Notes: a model not told the origin generated them from the letters alone. Counted from the stretch's first letter, positions 1-6,375 are shown. The stretch: 7,465 nucleotides of DNA from CAZYTO01 sp964650405 (GCA_964650405.1 CAZYTO010000280.1:1-7465), one strand, 5' to 3'. Numbers and translations are program-made.

Positions 1-464
1 CGGCGAAGGCCCACAACGCGCCGGCGCCGCGTGCGCAGCGCACCGGGGACTGGTATCCCGGAATTCGGCCCTGTTCCGGGGGTGGTGAGGGGGACGTAGT
101 CCAGGTTGACGTCGTTGATGTCGAAGGGGATGTACTGCTCCGCTTCCCACTGGATGGACTCGGCCAGCTCCTCGGCCGACATGGCCGGCAGGGTGATTTT
201 CTTGATGATGACCGAGTGGCCGGAGAGGGAAGTGGCGTAGTTGGAATTCTTGATGTTTTTGTCGGTGTTCAGCCGCTGAATCGTATCCACCACCAGCGAC
301 GAGTCCATGATGGAACCGTCGACGATGGCTTCGGGAGAGAGGGTCTCGATCCCGAGCTTCAACAGTTGGAACGCGCCGCCCTTCTTCTCCTTCAGCTCGA
401 TGAGTTTGACCGCTGAAGAGCCGATATCAAGGCCGACGACATTTTTGCTCTTTGAGAAGAACAC
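1..464 (-). CDS. pilM: Type IV pilus assembly protein PilM, N-terminal part (runs off left edge)
   Basis: PilM is an actin-like cytoplasmic ATPase that joins PilN/PilO/PilP into the inner-membrane alignment complex of the type IV pilus machine. The visible N-terminus has the phosphate-1 loop of the actin fold (VVGLDIGSSAVKLIEL, about residues 9-24). It also has the PilM-typical run ending in WEAEQYIPFDINDVNLDY (to residue 123). The start is GTG at 464, because a TGA lies two codons upstream in frame and the sequence GAAGGGG sits at the right distance as a ribosome binding site. The usual start sequence of the family (FFSKSKNVVGLDIG) follows at once. The frame stays open to base 1 (154 codons), but after about residue 127 (left of base 85) it becomes arginine-rich and no longer looks like PilM. 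That may be a frameshift, an assembly join or a variable loop. pilN/O/P would be expected further left. The identity of the first 126 residues is secure. Confidence 0.9.
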   Translation of the reverse strand, partial: MFFSKSKNVVGLDIGSSAVKLIELKEKKGGAFQLLKLGIETLSPEAIVDGSIMDSSLVVDTIQRLNTDKNIKNSNYATSLSGHSVIIKKITLPAMSAEELAESIQWEAEQYIPFDINDVNLDYVPLTTPGTGPNSGIPVPGALRTRRRRVVGLR

Positions 465-522
465 CGCTCACCCCTTCAACCCCATTCACTTCTCGTTGGC
501 CGGACTTGTTGAAAGTGGGTCG

Positions 523-551
523 AAATTACAACGTTTAAATTTCGAAGTCAA
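523..551 (-). promoter_or_regulatory. Predicted sigma70-type promoter of pilM
   Basis: On the minus strand a -35 box TTGACT (551-546, five of six consensus bases) lies 17 nt from a weaker -10 box TAATTT (528-523). The predicted start of transcription is near 516, which leaves a leader of about 50 nt before the GTG at 464. The stretch is AT-rich against a GC-rich background. This is a prediction from spacing and boxes only. Confidence 0.45.
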
Positions 552-595
552 CTCTACAGGAAATAGACTTATGAATCGATTACGCGGCTTTGACG

Positions 596-643
596 CCCTT
601 CAGCCACCTGGGCTTGCGCCCTTCCGCTGCCTGGGCTTGCGCG
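596..643 (+). repeat. 24-bp tandem duplication upstream of rpmB
   Basis: Two adjacent 24-bp units (596-619 and 620-643) match at 21 of 24 positions. Both begin CCCTTC and end CCTGGGCTTGCGC, with differences only at unit positions 7, 10 and 11. The second copy carries the TTGCGC used as the predicted rpmB -35 box, and the first copy has the same hexamer with no -10 partner. It lies in non-coding sequence between two divergent genes. Confidence 0.85.
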
Positions 644-665
644 GAATCGACGGGGTAGTTAAAAT
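637..665 (+). promoter_or_regulatory. Predicted sigma70-type promoter of rpmB
   Basis: TTGCGC (637-642) and TAAAAT (660-665, five of six consensus bases) are separated by exactly 17 nt. Transcription would start near 672, giving a leader of about 29 nt that contains the GAGGAG ribosome binding site at 687-692. The location fits rpmB being transcribed alone. It is a prediction only. Confidence 0.5.
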
Positions 666-700
666 CTCGCGCCTTTCGCGTTATTTGAGGAGTTAGATCG

Positions 701-895
701 ATGGCCAAGATGTGCGAAGTCTGCGGCAAAGCTCCGGTGTTCGGTAACCGGATCAGCCATGCCCACAACGTTTCCAGCCGGCGCTGGATGCCGAACCTGC
801 AGCGCGTCCGCGTGCTGGTCGGCTCGGCCGTCCGCCGCATGAACGTCTGCACCCGCTGCATCCGCACGGGGAAGATCCAGAAGGCAGCACGATAG
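701..895 (+). CDS. rpmB: 50S ribosomal protein L28 (bL28)
   Basis: This is a small basic protein of the large ribosomal subunit, 64 residues, a normal length for the short form of L28. The family signature is plain: CEVCGKAPVFGNRISHAHN near the N-terminus, then RRWMPNLQRVRV, then CTRC near the C-terminus. Cysteines 5, 8, 50 and 53 form two CxxC pairs, so this is the zinc-binding version of the protein. The ATG at 701 follows a strong ribosome binding site, GAGGAG at 687-692, eight bases away, and an AT-rich leader. The gene stands alone: pilM diverges from it on the left, and rel converges on it from the right with a shared inverted repeat three bases after the stop codon. It is not next to rpmG, its partner in many bacteria. 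Identification is very secure. Confidence 0.97.
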   Translation: MAKMCEVCGKAPVFGNRISHAHNVSSRRWMPNLQRVRVLVGSAVRRMNVCTRCIRTGKIQKAAR

Positions 896-898
896 CGC

Positions 899-950
899 TA
901 AGTGGTTAGCGGTCAGTAACTAGCAGCACTCACTCACCGCTAACCACTTA
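899..950. terminator. 15-bp perfect inverted repeat between convergent rpmB and rel, probable bidirectional terminator
   Basis: The arms 899-913 (TAAGTGGTTAGCGGT) and 936-950 are exact reverse complements, separated by a 22-nt loop. The left arm starts three bases after the rpmB stop, and the right arm includes the rel stop codon (948-950). That position suggests a stem ending transcription from both sides. There is no T-run after the stem on either strand, so it is not a textbook intrinsic terminator and might instead stabilise the 3' ends. From 901 the sequence can be parsed in seven-base steps, the first four each beginning AG, like the repeat at 6376-6403. Confidence 0.65.
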
Positions 951-3134
951 CGCCGTCGCGCCCCGTACGTTGTACTTCCGCTCCACGTTCAGGACGCCGT
1001 CCACGCTGGCGACCGAGCGCTGGACCTTCTCCAGTTGCTTGACGTCGGCGATCTCCAGGACCAGCTCCGCGGTGGCCTTGCCGTCGTTCACCCGCGAGTC
1101 CATCTGCCGGATGTTGGTCTTCAGGTTGGCGATGGTCGAAACGACCCGCGCCAGGATGCCCTGGCGGTCCTCCATGAGCACCTCCAGCTCCACCTGGAAC
1201 TGGCTCTGGCGCTGGTCGGCCCACTCCACGGCGATCTCCCGATCGGGGTTGAACATGAGATTCTTCACATTCGGGCAGTTCGCGCTGTGCACTCCCACGC
1301 CCTTCCCGCGGGAGATGTAGCCGACGATCCGCTCCCCCGGCAGCGGGGTACAGCACTTGGCCAGGTAGGTCATCAGGTCGTCGTACCCCTTGACCTTGAT
1401 GGCCGTCGCGGAGCCGGAGAAGGGGAAGATCTTCCGCACCGCACGCCCGAGCACTCCCTCGTCCGCCGTCTCCGCTTTCTGGGCCGTCTCCTTCTGCTCG
1501 GTGGTGGTGAAGCGCTCCACGATGTGGCGGGCCGAGACCTTGCCGTAGCCGACGTCGGCGTAGAGATCGTCGAGCCGTGAGAGGCCGTACTCGTGGAGCA
1601 CGCCGTCGAGGGCGTTCTCGGCCACGAGCTTGCGCCACTGTACCTTGTAGCGCTTGGCCTCCTTCTCGATGAGCTTCCGCCCCAGGTCGATGGAGCGGTG
1701 CTTCTGCTCCGTGTTCAGCCAGTGCCGGATCTTGTGCTTGGCGCGGGAGGTGGCCACCATGTTCACCCACTCGCGAGACGGCGTCTGGTTCGGGGCGGTG
1801 AGGATCTCCAGGATGTCGCCGTTCCGAAGGGGCGTGCGCAGGGGAACGAGCTTCCCGTTCACCCGCGCCCCGACGCAGTGGTGGCCCACGTCGGTGTGAA
1901 TGCGGTAGGCGAAGTCGAGGGGAGTGGCGCCGCGGGGAAAGGCGAAGACGTCGCCCTTGGGGGTGAAGGTGTAGACCTCGTCGGGGTACAGGTCGATCTT
2001 CAGCGAGTGCATGAACACCCGCGGGTCCTTGATCTCGTTCTGCCACTCCACGAGCTGCCGCAGCCAAAGGAAGTTGGCGTCGTCCGGCGAGGCGCCGATC
2101 CGGCCCTCCTTGTACTTCCAGTGTGCGGCGATGCCCTGCTCGGCGATCAGGTCCATCTCCCTGGTCCGGATCTGCACCTCGAAGGGCTGCCCCTTCTCCG
2201 CCACCACCGTCGTGTGCAGGCTCTGGTAGAAGTTCGGCTTCGGCATGGCGATGTAGTCCTTGATCCGTCCGGGAACGGGGCGCCACATCTGATGGATGAT
2301 GCCCAGGCAGGCGTAACAGTCCTTGACCGAGTCGCAGATGATGCGGAAGGCCAGGTAGTCGTAGAGCTGGCCGATGTCGATCTCCTGCCGGCGCAGCTTG
2401 GCGAAGATGGAGTGCAGCGACTTGACCCGGCCGTAGACGTCGCCGGGGATGTCGTTCTCCTTCATCTTCCGGGAGAGCGTCGACTGGATGCGGCCGACCA
2501 GGTCGCCCGACACGGCCAGCTTTTCGTTCACCGACTTCTGCAGCTCCTCCGACTCGCGCGGGTGCATGTAGTGGAAGGAGAGGTCCTCCAGCTCGCTCTT
2601 GATGCGGCCCATGCCCAGGCGGTTGGCGATGGGAGCGTAGATCTCCATCGTCTCCTTGGCGATGGCCACCCGCCGCTCCTCGGGGAGGAACTGCAGCGTG
2701 CGCATGTTGTGAAGGCGGTCGGCCAGCTTGACCAGCACCACCCGCAGGTCGCTGACCATGGCCAGCAGCATTTTCCGGAAGGTCTCGGCCTGCTGCTCTT
2801 CCTTCGAGACGTAGGCGTACCGCGAGATCTTCGTCACGCCGTCGACCAGCTCGGCCACGTCCTCGCCGAACATCTCCGTCAGCGTCTCTTTCGTCGTCAG
2901 CGTGTCTTCGAGCACGTCATGGAGCAGTCCGACAGCGATGGAGGTCTCGTCCAGCCGCATCTCGGCGAGGATGTGGGCGACGTTGAGCGGATGGACGAGA
3001 TACGGCTCCCCTGAGCTGCGCACCTGGCCGCGGTGCTCCCGGGCCGAGAAGATGTAGGCCTTCTGCAGCAACTCCTCGTCGAAGCCGGGGTTGTAGCTCT
3101 CGATCTTGTCGAGGATGTCTTCAAACCGGATCAT
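948..3134 (-). CDS. rel: Bifunctional (p)ppGpp synthetase/hydrolase, Rel/SpoT family
   Basis: This cytoplasmic alarmone enzyme of the stringent response makes (p)ppGpp from ATP and GDP/GTP and also hydrolyses it. At 728 residues it is full length for a long Rel. The HD hydrolase domain keeps its metal ligands: H48, H72-D73 in LLHDVLEDT, E76-D77, and D139/N143 in KLADRLHNM. The synthetase domain has YGRVKS (R236), D259, YQSLHT (Y303) and E319 in FEVQIRT. R290-I-K-D293 is the RXKD motif of bifunctional enzymes rather than the EXDD of synthetase-only RelA, so both activities are likely. A TGS domain follows (about 383-445). Next come a conserved cysteine domain (C594, C595, H616, C620) and a C-terminal ACT domain (about 648-725). 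One small variation is F302, where NGYQSLH usually has glycine. The start is ATG 3134: an in-frame TAG lies ten codons upstream with no other start codon between, and only a weak GGG ribosome site is present. The gene converges on rpmB. Confidence 0.96.
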   Translation of the reverse strand: MIRFEDILDKIESYNPGFDEELLQKAYIFSAREHRGQVRSSGEPYLVHPLNVAHILAEMRLDETSIAVGLLHDVLEDTLTTKETLTEMFGEDVAELVDGVTKISRYAYVSKEEQQAETFRKMLLAMVSDLRVVLVKLADRLHNMRTLQFLPEERRVAIAKETMEIYAPIANRLGMGRIKSELEDLSFHYMHPRESEELQKSVNEKLAVSGDLVGRIQSTLSRKMKENDIPGDVYGRVKSLHSIFAKLRRQEIDIGQLYDYLAFRIICDSVKDCYACLGIIHQMWRPVPGRIKDYIAMPKPNFYQSLHTTVVAEKGQPFEVQIRTREMDLIAEQGIAAHWKYKEGRIGASPDDANFLWLRQLVEWQNEIKDPRVFMHSLKIDLYPDEVYTFTPKGDVFAFPRGATPLDFAYRIHTDVGHHCVGARVNGKLVPLRTPLRNGDILEILTAPNQTPSREWVNMVATSRAKHKIRHWLNTEQKHRSIDLGRKLIEKEAKRYKVQWRKLVAENALDGVLHEYGLSRLDDLYADVGYGKVSARHIVERFTTTEQKETAQKAETADEGVLGRAVRKIFPFSGSATAIKVKGYDDLMTYLAKCCTPLPGERIVGYISRGKGVGVHSANCPNVKNLMFNPDREIAVEWADQRQSQFQVELEVLMEDRQGILARVVSTIANLKTNIRQMDSRVNDGKATAELVLEIADVKQLEKVQRSVASVDGVLNVERKYNVRGATA

Positions 3135-3178
3135 GCCGAAGCCCGTAACGAAGCGGACATCCTAGCAGTTCCACGAGG

Positions 3179-3213
3179 GGCGAGCGGGAGACGGCGAGCG
3201 GAACACGGGAGAG
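3179..3213. repeat. Degenerate period-7 repeat in the rel-thioesterase gap
   Basis: Five successive seven-base units can be read here: GGCGAGC, GGGAGAC, GGCGAGC, GGAACAC and GGGAGAG. Units 1 and 3 are identical and the others are degenerate. The stretch lies between the divergent starts of rel and the thioesterase gene, upstream of both. The unit GGCGAGC resembles AGCGAAC, the unit at 6376-6403, so both may belong to one dispersed family. The remainder of this 181-base gap shows no clear promoter. Confidence 0.55.
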
Positions 3214-3285
3214 CGGCCCGGAGATATGCACGGCTGAAGCGTGAACGGAAACGTACGCCGCCGCGGGCATGCGATATCGTGAAAC

Positions 3286-3300
3286 GCGACCAACGGTCGC
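3286..3300 (+). promoter_or_regulatory. Small hairpin directly before the thioesterase ribosome binding site
   Basis: GCGACC (3286-3291) and GGTCGC (3295-3300) are exact reverse complements around a three-base loop. The stem ends immediately before the TGAGGAG ribosome binding site at 3301-3307. It could modulate translation or act as a small operator, but a stem this short can arise by chance in GC-rich DNA. Confidence 0.3.
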
Positions 3301-3315
3301 TGAGGAGTGCCGCAC

Positions 3316-3786
3316 GTGAGCAGCCGGAACCTGGAGATCTTTCAACGCCTCATGGCCGGCACGCTCGGGCCGGACGAGCAGACCGGCATCCTGCTTCCTC
3401 CCCCCATCGCCCGCACCATCCCGTTCCGGGTGACACAGATCGAGCGCGGCCTCTGCGTCGTGGAACTGACCGCGGATCCGGAGGTCCACGCCAACCCGAT
3501 GGGCACGGTGCACGGCGGCGTCTTCTGCACCATCGCCGACGCGGCCATGGGCATCGCGCACTGGGTGGGCCTGGAAGAGGGCGAGTCTTTCACCAGCATC
3601 GACTTCCGCATCAACTTCTTCCGGCCGGTGTGGAGGGATGACTTGAAGGCCACGGCGCGCCTGATCAACGGCGGCCGGAGCGTCAGCTATTACGGTTGCG
3701 AGCTCACCCGCGGCGACGGGAAGCTGGTGGCCCATGCCACGAGCACGGTCATGACACTGCGCGGCAATGCCGCGGAAGGAAGGTAA
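3316..3786 (+). CDS. PaaI-family hotdog-fold thioesterase
   Basis: This is a probable acyl-CoA thioesterase: hotdog enzymes of the PaaI/4HBT type hydrolyse acyl- or aryl-CoA thioesters in the cytoplasm, usually as tetramers. Counted from GTG 3316 it has 156 residues, within the family's usual range. The active-site stretch is HANPMGTVHGGVFCTIADAA (58-77), with the HGG turn at 66-68 and the acidic residue D75 facing the substrate. The later strand SFTSIDFRINFFRPV (91-105) is also typical. I prefer GTG 3316 to GTG 3307: TGAGGAG at 3301-3307 is eight bases from the former and overlaps the latter. Six bases separate its stop from the DinB-like gene, so the two are probably cotranscribed. The natural substrate cannot be told from the sequence; nothing nearby indicates phenylacetate catabolism. 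Confidence 0.88.
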   Translation: MSSRNLEIFQRLMAGTLGPDEQTGILLPPPIARTIPFRVTQIERGLCVVELTADPEVHANPMGTVHGGVFCTIADAAMGIAHWVGLEEGESFTSIDFRINFFRPVWRDDLKATARLINGGRSVSYYGCELTRGDGKLVAHATSTVMTLRGNAAEGR

Positions 3787-3792
3787 CGAGCG

Positions 3793-4290
3793 ATGCCCAT
3801 TTCGGATCTCCTGTTGCGCGAGCTCGACGTGGAAGCAAAGGCCACGCGGGCCATGCTGGAGCGCGTCCCCGCGGACCGGCTGGACTGGTCACCCCACGAG
3901 CGTTCGATGTCCCTCGGCAAACTGTCGTGGCACCTGGCCTCGATCCCGCGCATCCCCGCCCGCATCTTCGCTGCCGGTGCGTTCGAGATCGGCAATGCCC
4001 GGCCCGCGGCCGGCGTCACCGACTACAGCGGCTTTCTCAACGAGCTGGAGCGAAACCTCATCACCGCGCGCGAGACCATCTCCCAGCTCGGCGCCGCCGC
4101 CCTCTTCGCCACCATCGACATGACCCGCGACGGCAAGCACGTCATGGCCCTGCCGAAGTACTTCGTCCTCCGCAACGTCCTCCTCAACCATACCGTTCAC
4201 CATCGCGGCCAGCTCTCGGTCTATCTGCGGCTGCTCGACATCCCCCTGCCAGCCACGTACGGCACGAGCGCGGACGAGGTGGCGGGTTGA
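3793..4290 (+). CDS. DinB-like four-helix putative metalloenzyme
   Basis: This 165-residue protein belongs to the DinB/YfiT-like superfamily of small four-helix-bundle proteins that bind a divalent metal through three histidines. The likely ligands are H47 in LSWHLASIP and H133/H137 in NHTVHHRGQLSVYLRLLDIP, the signature of the C-terminal helix. Members include thiol-S-transferases that use bacillithiol or mycothiol, and damage-inducible proteins of unknown role, so the reaction here is open. The ATG at 3793 follows AGGAAGG, which ends nine bases upstream and overlaps the end of the thioesterase gene, indicating translation as a pair with it. The C-terminus (YGTSADEVAG) is typical and the gene looks intact. 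The 52 bases that follow are C-rich and show no promoter or terminator. Confidence 0.87.
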   Translation: MPISDLLLRELDVEAKATRAMLERVPADRLDWSPHERSMSLGKLSWHLASIPRIPARIFAAGAFEIGNARPAAGVTDYSGFLNELERNLITARETISQLGAAALFATIDMTRDGKHVMALPKYFVLRNVLLNHTVHHRGQLSVYLRLLDIPLPATYGTSADEVAG

Positions 4291-4373
4291 GCGACTGCGC
4301 CGCTTCCGCGTCCCCCTCTGCACCCCCGCCATCGCCGGGCCGATGAGCTACGCCGGTCAGGAACGCGGCGACC

Positions 4374-4378
4374 GTTCC
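4374..4378 (+). other. Frameshift site 1: apparent one-base loss near the methyltransferase N-terminus
   Basis: Up to 4375 the plausible protein is read from ATG 4343 (MSYAGQERGDR). From 4378 it is read in the methyltransferase frame (RDERYLRGMDASMRQKV). One extra T in the TT at 4375-4376 would give GAC CGT TTC CGC GAC and a smooth DRFRD. A deletion or miscalled T run explains this, but a genuine start at 4402 with unrelated upstream sequence remains possible. Confidence 0.5.
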
Positions 4379-4401
4379 GCGACGAGCGGTATCTGCGCGG
4401 C

Positions 4402-5982
4402 ATGGACGCATCGATGCGGCAGAAGGTCGCCCTGACGGCGGCCCACCTGCTGGCCGTGGGGCGCGTTGCCGACATGGGCATGGGCTCCGGGACGGGCAGC
4501 CACGCCCTGGCCGCGCTGTACCCGTCGCTCGAGGTGATCGGCGTCGACATCAATCCGGTGATGGTGGAGCTGGCCCGCGAGCGCTACCGCCTGCCGAACC
4601 TTTCCTTCGCCGCCGGTGACATCGCCGCGGCCGTCTTCCCGCCGGACTCGCTCGACGCGATCTTCGACTCGTCGGTCCTGCACCACGTCACCACGTTCAC
4701 CGGCTATGACCACGACGCGGCCGCCCGCGCCCTCGAGGCCCAGGCAGGCATGCTCCGCCGCCACGGAATGCTCATCGTGCGCGACTTCGTCTCTCCCGGC
4801 GAGGGCGACGTCCTGCTCGACCTGCCGGCGAACGACGGCGACGGCGGCGACGCACCCGGGAACTGCTGCACGGCCTCGCTCTTCCTCCGTTTCGCGCGCG
4901 AGTTCCGGAAGCTGCACGCGCAGCCCGGCTTCCCGTTCCACGAGCTCGACCCTCCCGCGGAAGGATGGAGGCGCTTCCGCCTGCCCCTTCGCCTGGCGGC
5001 CGAGTTCATCCTGAGAAAGGACTACCGCGCCGACTGGGAGACCGAGATCCTCGAGGAGTACACGTACTTCACCCAGGAGGAATTCGAGCAGCTCTTCACG
5101 AGGATGGGCTTCCGCATCGTGGCGTCCGTGCCGCTGTGGAACCCCTGGATCGTGCGCAACCGGTGGGACGGACGCGTCGTCCTTCGCGACCTCGACGGCG
5201 CGGAGCGCGAGCTCCCTCCCACGAACTACCTCATCGCCGGCGAGAAAGTCTCGGCCGGCGAAGGGGTCACCTTCCAATTGCAGGAGCCGATGGCCCGGCC
5301 TGCTTTTCTGACCATGACCCACTACCGCCACCGGACCACGGGCTCGGTCCGCGACCTCGTGCGAAGGCCGCATCCGACCATCGACGTCATCCCCTGGTTC
5401 GAAGATCGCGGCGAGGTGTTCCTCCTGGCGCGGAAGAGCTATCCGCGTCCCATCGCCGGCGTCACCGCCACGGCCGCCATCGACGGCAGCCTGCCGGTGG
5501 TCTACGTGACCGAGCCTCTGAACGTGCTGCAGGAGGACAAGCCGCTCGGCAGCACGGTCGTGGAGTCCCTGGCCGCGTGGGGAGCGATCGGCGAGGCGGC
5601 GGTGCGTACGTTCGGCGAGGGCTGCGTCTATTACCCTTCGCCCGGCGGGATCGAGGAGGAAGTGCGTTCCGCGCTCGTGGAGGTTGGGGCGCACTTCGCC
5701 CAGCTCGACGTCGCCGGCGGCTCGGGCTTCAGCAGCTCCGGCCACGTGCGGGCCATCGAGGTGACGCAGCTTCTGCGCGCCGCGCAGGTCGGCGGCCTCT
5801 CCGTCCACCGCATCTGGTTTCATGGAAGTACGCGCGGGGCACTTCGCCGAGCTGGCGGCAGACGGCCGCGTGCTGGCGCGGCATGCCCTCGAATACATCA
5901 TCCCCGCCACGCGGAGCATCAACACCGTCGTGGTAGCTCTCCTCGCACGCGACGGCGAGGACCCGCTCATCGGCGTCGATGA
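4402..5982 (+). CDS. SAM-dependent methyltransferase fused to a first Nudix-like domain (frame ends by frameshift)
   Basis: As written this reading frame gives 526 residues, but only residues 1-473 look real. The N-terminal part is a class I methyltransferase: motif I VADMGMGSGTGS (22-33), the acidic ribose-binding residue in VIGVDIN (D49), AGDIAAAVF (71-79) and FDSSVLHHV (88-96). Residues about 320-470 resemble a degenerate Nudix fold: strand DVIPWFEDRGEVFLLARKSY, then CVYYPSPGGIEEEV (408-421). The true start is probably ATG 4343 in another frame, reading MSYAGQERGDR. Restoring one T at about 4375 joins that to RDERYLRG and then M at 4402. No good ribosome site precedes either ATG. After F473 (base 5820) the frame turns into 53 arginine-rich residues while the real continuation lies in the frame starting at 5822. 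Substrate unknown. It follows the DinB-like gene on the same strand. Confidence 0.72.
   Translation: MDASMRQKVALTAAHLLAVGRVADMGMGSGTGSHALAALYPSLEVIGVDINPVMVELARERYRLPNLSFAAGDIAAAVFPPDSLDAIFDSSVLHHVTTFTGYDHDAAARALEAQAGMLRRHGMLIVRDFVSPGEGDVLLDLPANDGDGGDAPGNCCTASLFLRFAREFRKLHAQPGFPFHELDPPAEGWRRFRLPLRLAAEFILRKDYRADWETEILEEYTYFTQEEFEQLFTRMGFRIVASVPLWNPWIVRNRWDGRVVLRDLDGAERELPPTNYLIAGEKVSAGEGVTFQLQEPMARPAFLTMTHYRHRTTGSVRDLVRRPHPTIDVIPWFEDRGEVFLLARKSYPRPIAGVTATAAIDGSLPVVYVTEPLNVLQEDKPLGSTVVESLAAWGAIGEAAVRTFGEGCVYYPSPGGIEEEVRSALVEVGAHFAQLDVAGGSGFSSSGHVRAIEVTQLLRAAQVGGLSVHRIWFHGSTRGALRRAGGRRPRAGAACPRIHHPRHAEHQHRRGSSPRTRRRGPAHRRR
5818..5821 (+). other. Frameshift site 2: apparent one-base gain splitting the Nudix-like region
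   Basis: The reading changes from frame 1 (VGGLSVHRIWF) to frame 2 (MEVRAGHFAEL) exactly at TTT C (5818-5821). Removing one T gives TGG TTC ATG GAA, an uninterrupted WFME. Beyond this point frame 1 is arginine-rich and unlike a protein, while frame 2 is protein-like to its stop at 6361. It opposes site 1 in sign, so the two together restore the starting frame. Confidence 0.75.
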
Positions 5983-6361
5983 CGACGACCTTCCGGCGGC
6001 GCAGAGCTTCACCGGAAACAGCGACATCCTCGTCGCCCCCGCCTGGCGCCTGCCGCACGGTGTCGAGCGGCGGCGCGCCGCAAAAGCATGGATCGCCGAA
6101 CGTCTTGCCGAGGAGTACGGCCTCGTCGCATCGCAGTGGTTCGAGCTCGGCGGGATGTATCACCCCTCGCCCGGCCTCACGCCCGAGCGCGTTCACCCGT
6201 TCGCCGTAGAGGCCCGGCAAGGCACGGGAGGTGCCGGCAAGCGCTCGATCTGCTGGCTCTCCATCCGCGAGGCCGTCGCGCAGGCGGATCGCATTCGCGA
6301 CGGCCATCTGAGAATCGTCCTCTTCCGCGCCGCTCACGCCCTGGGATTGCTGACGGTGTGA
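5822..6361 (+). pseudogene. C-terminal part of the methyltransferase/Nudix-like protein, separated by frameshift
   Basis: This 179-residue frame is the continuation of the preceding gene and not an independent one: it overlaps the earlier frame by 161 bases, has no ribosome binding site, and begins exactly where that frame stops making sense. It opens with the end of a linker (HALEYIIPATRSIN). It then has a second Nudix-like unit: APAWRLPHGV, then AWIAERLAEEYGL, then GGMYHPSPGLTPERV. AERLAEEYGL lies where Nudix enzymes have REUXEEXGU. Both late glutamates are present but the leading RE reads ER and the spacing from the first glycine is one residue short, so hydrolase activity is doubtful. YHPSPG...ERV repeats the YYPSPG...EEV of the first unit. 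It stops just before a heptad repeat that separates it from the converging VWA gene. If the frameshift is a sequence error, this is the end of an intact 672-residue protein. Confidence 0.7.
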
Positions 6362-6375
6362 CACGAACAACGAGC

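Noticed and set aside
571..696. Small plus-strand frame starting MNRLRGFDALQ, with AGGAA upstream of its ATG
   Set aside because: It lies across the 24-bp tandem duplication and the predicted rpmB promoter, has no recognisable features and looks like a chance frame in the leader region.
580..867. Minus-strand frame of 95 residues opposite rpmB
   Set aside because: It is antisense to a certain ribosomal protein gene; its composition reflects the complement of rpmB.
940..2286. Long minus-strand frame overlapping rel, rich in arginine, glycine and alanine
   Set aside because: It is an out-of-frame reading of the same strand as rel with low-complexity composition and no domain.
1593..3014. Long plus-strand open frame of 473 residues opposite rel
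   Set aside because: It is fully antisense to a complete Rel protein with all motifs, and is a shadow caused by high GC at third positions.
3159..3164. TAGGAT on the minus strand as a -10 box for rel
   Set aside because: No acceptable -35 hexamer is found 16-18 bases upstream, and the leader would be very short.
3121..3735. Minus-strand frame of 204 residues opposite the thioesterase gene
   Set aside because: It is antisense to a gene with clear hotdog motifs, and it runs across the rel start and the intergenic repeat.
5822..6361. An independent gene starting at ATG 5822
   Set aside because: There is no ribosome binding site, and its first residue continues the previous frame exactly where that frame loses sense. 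A frameshift explains it better.
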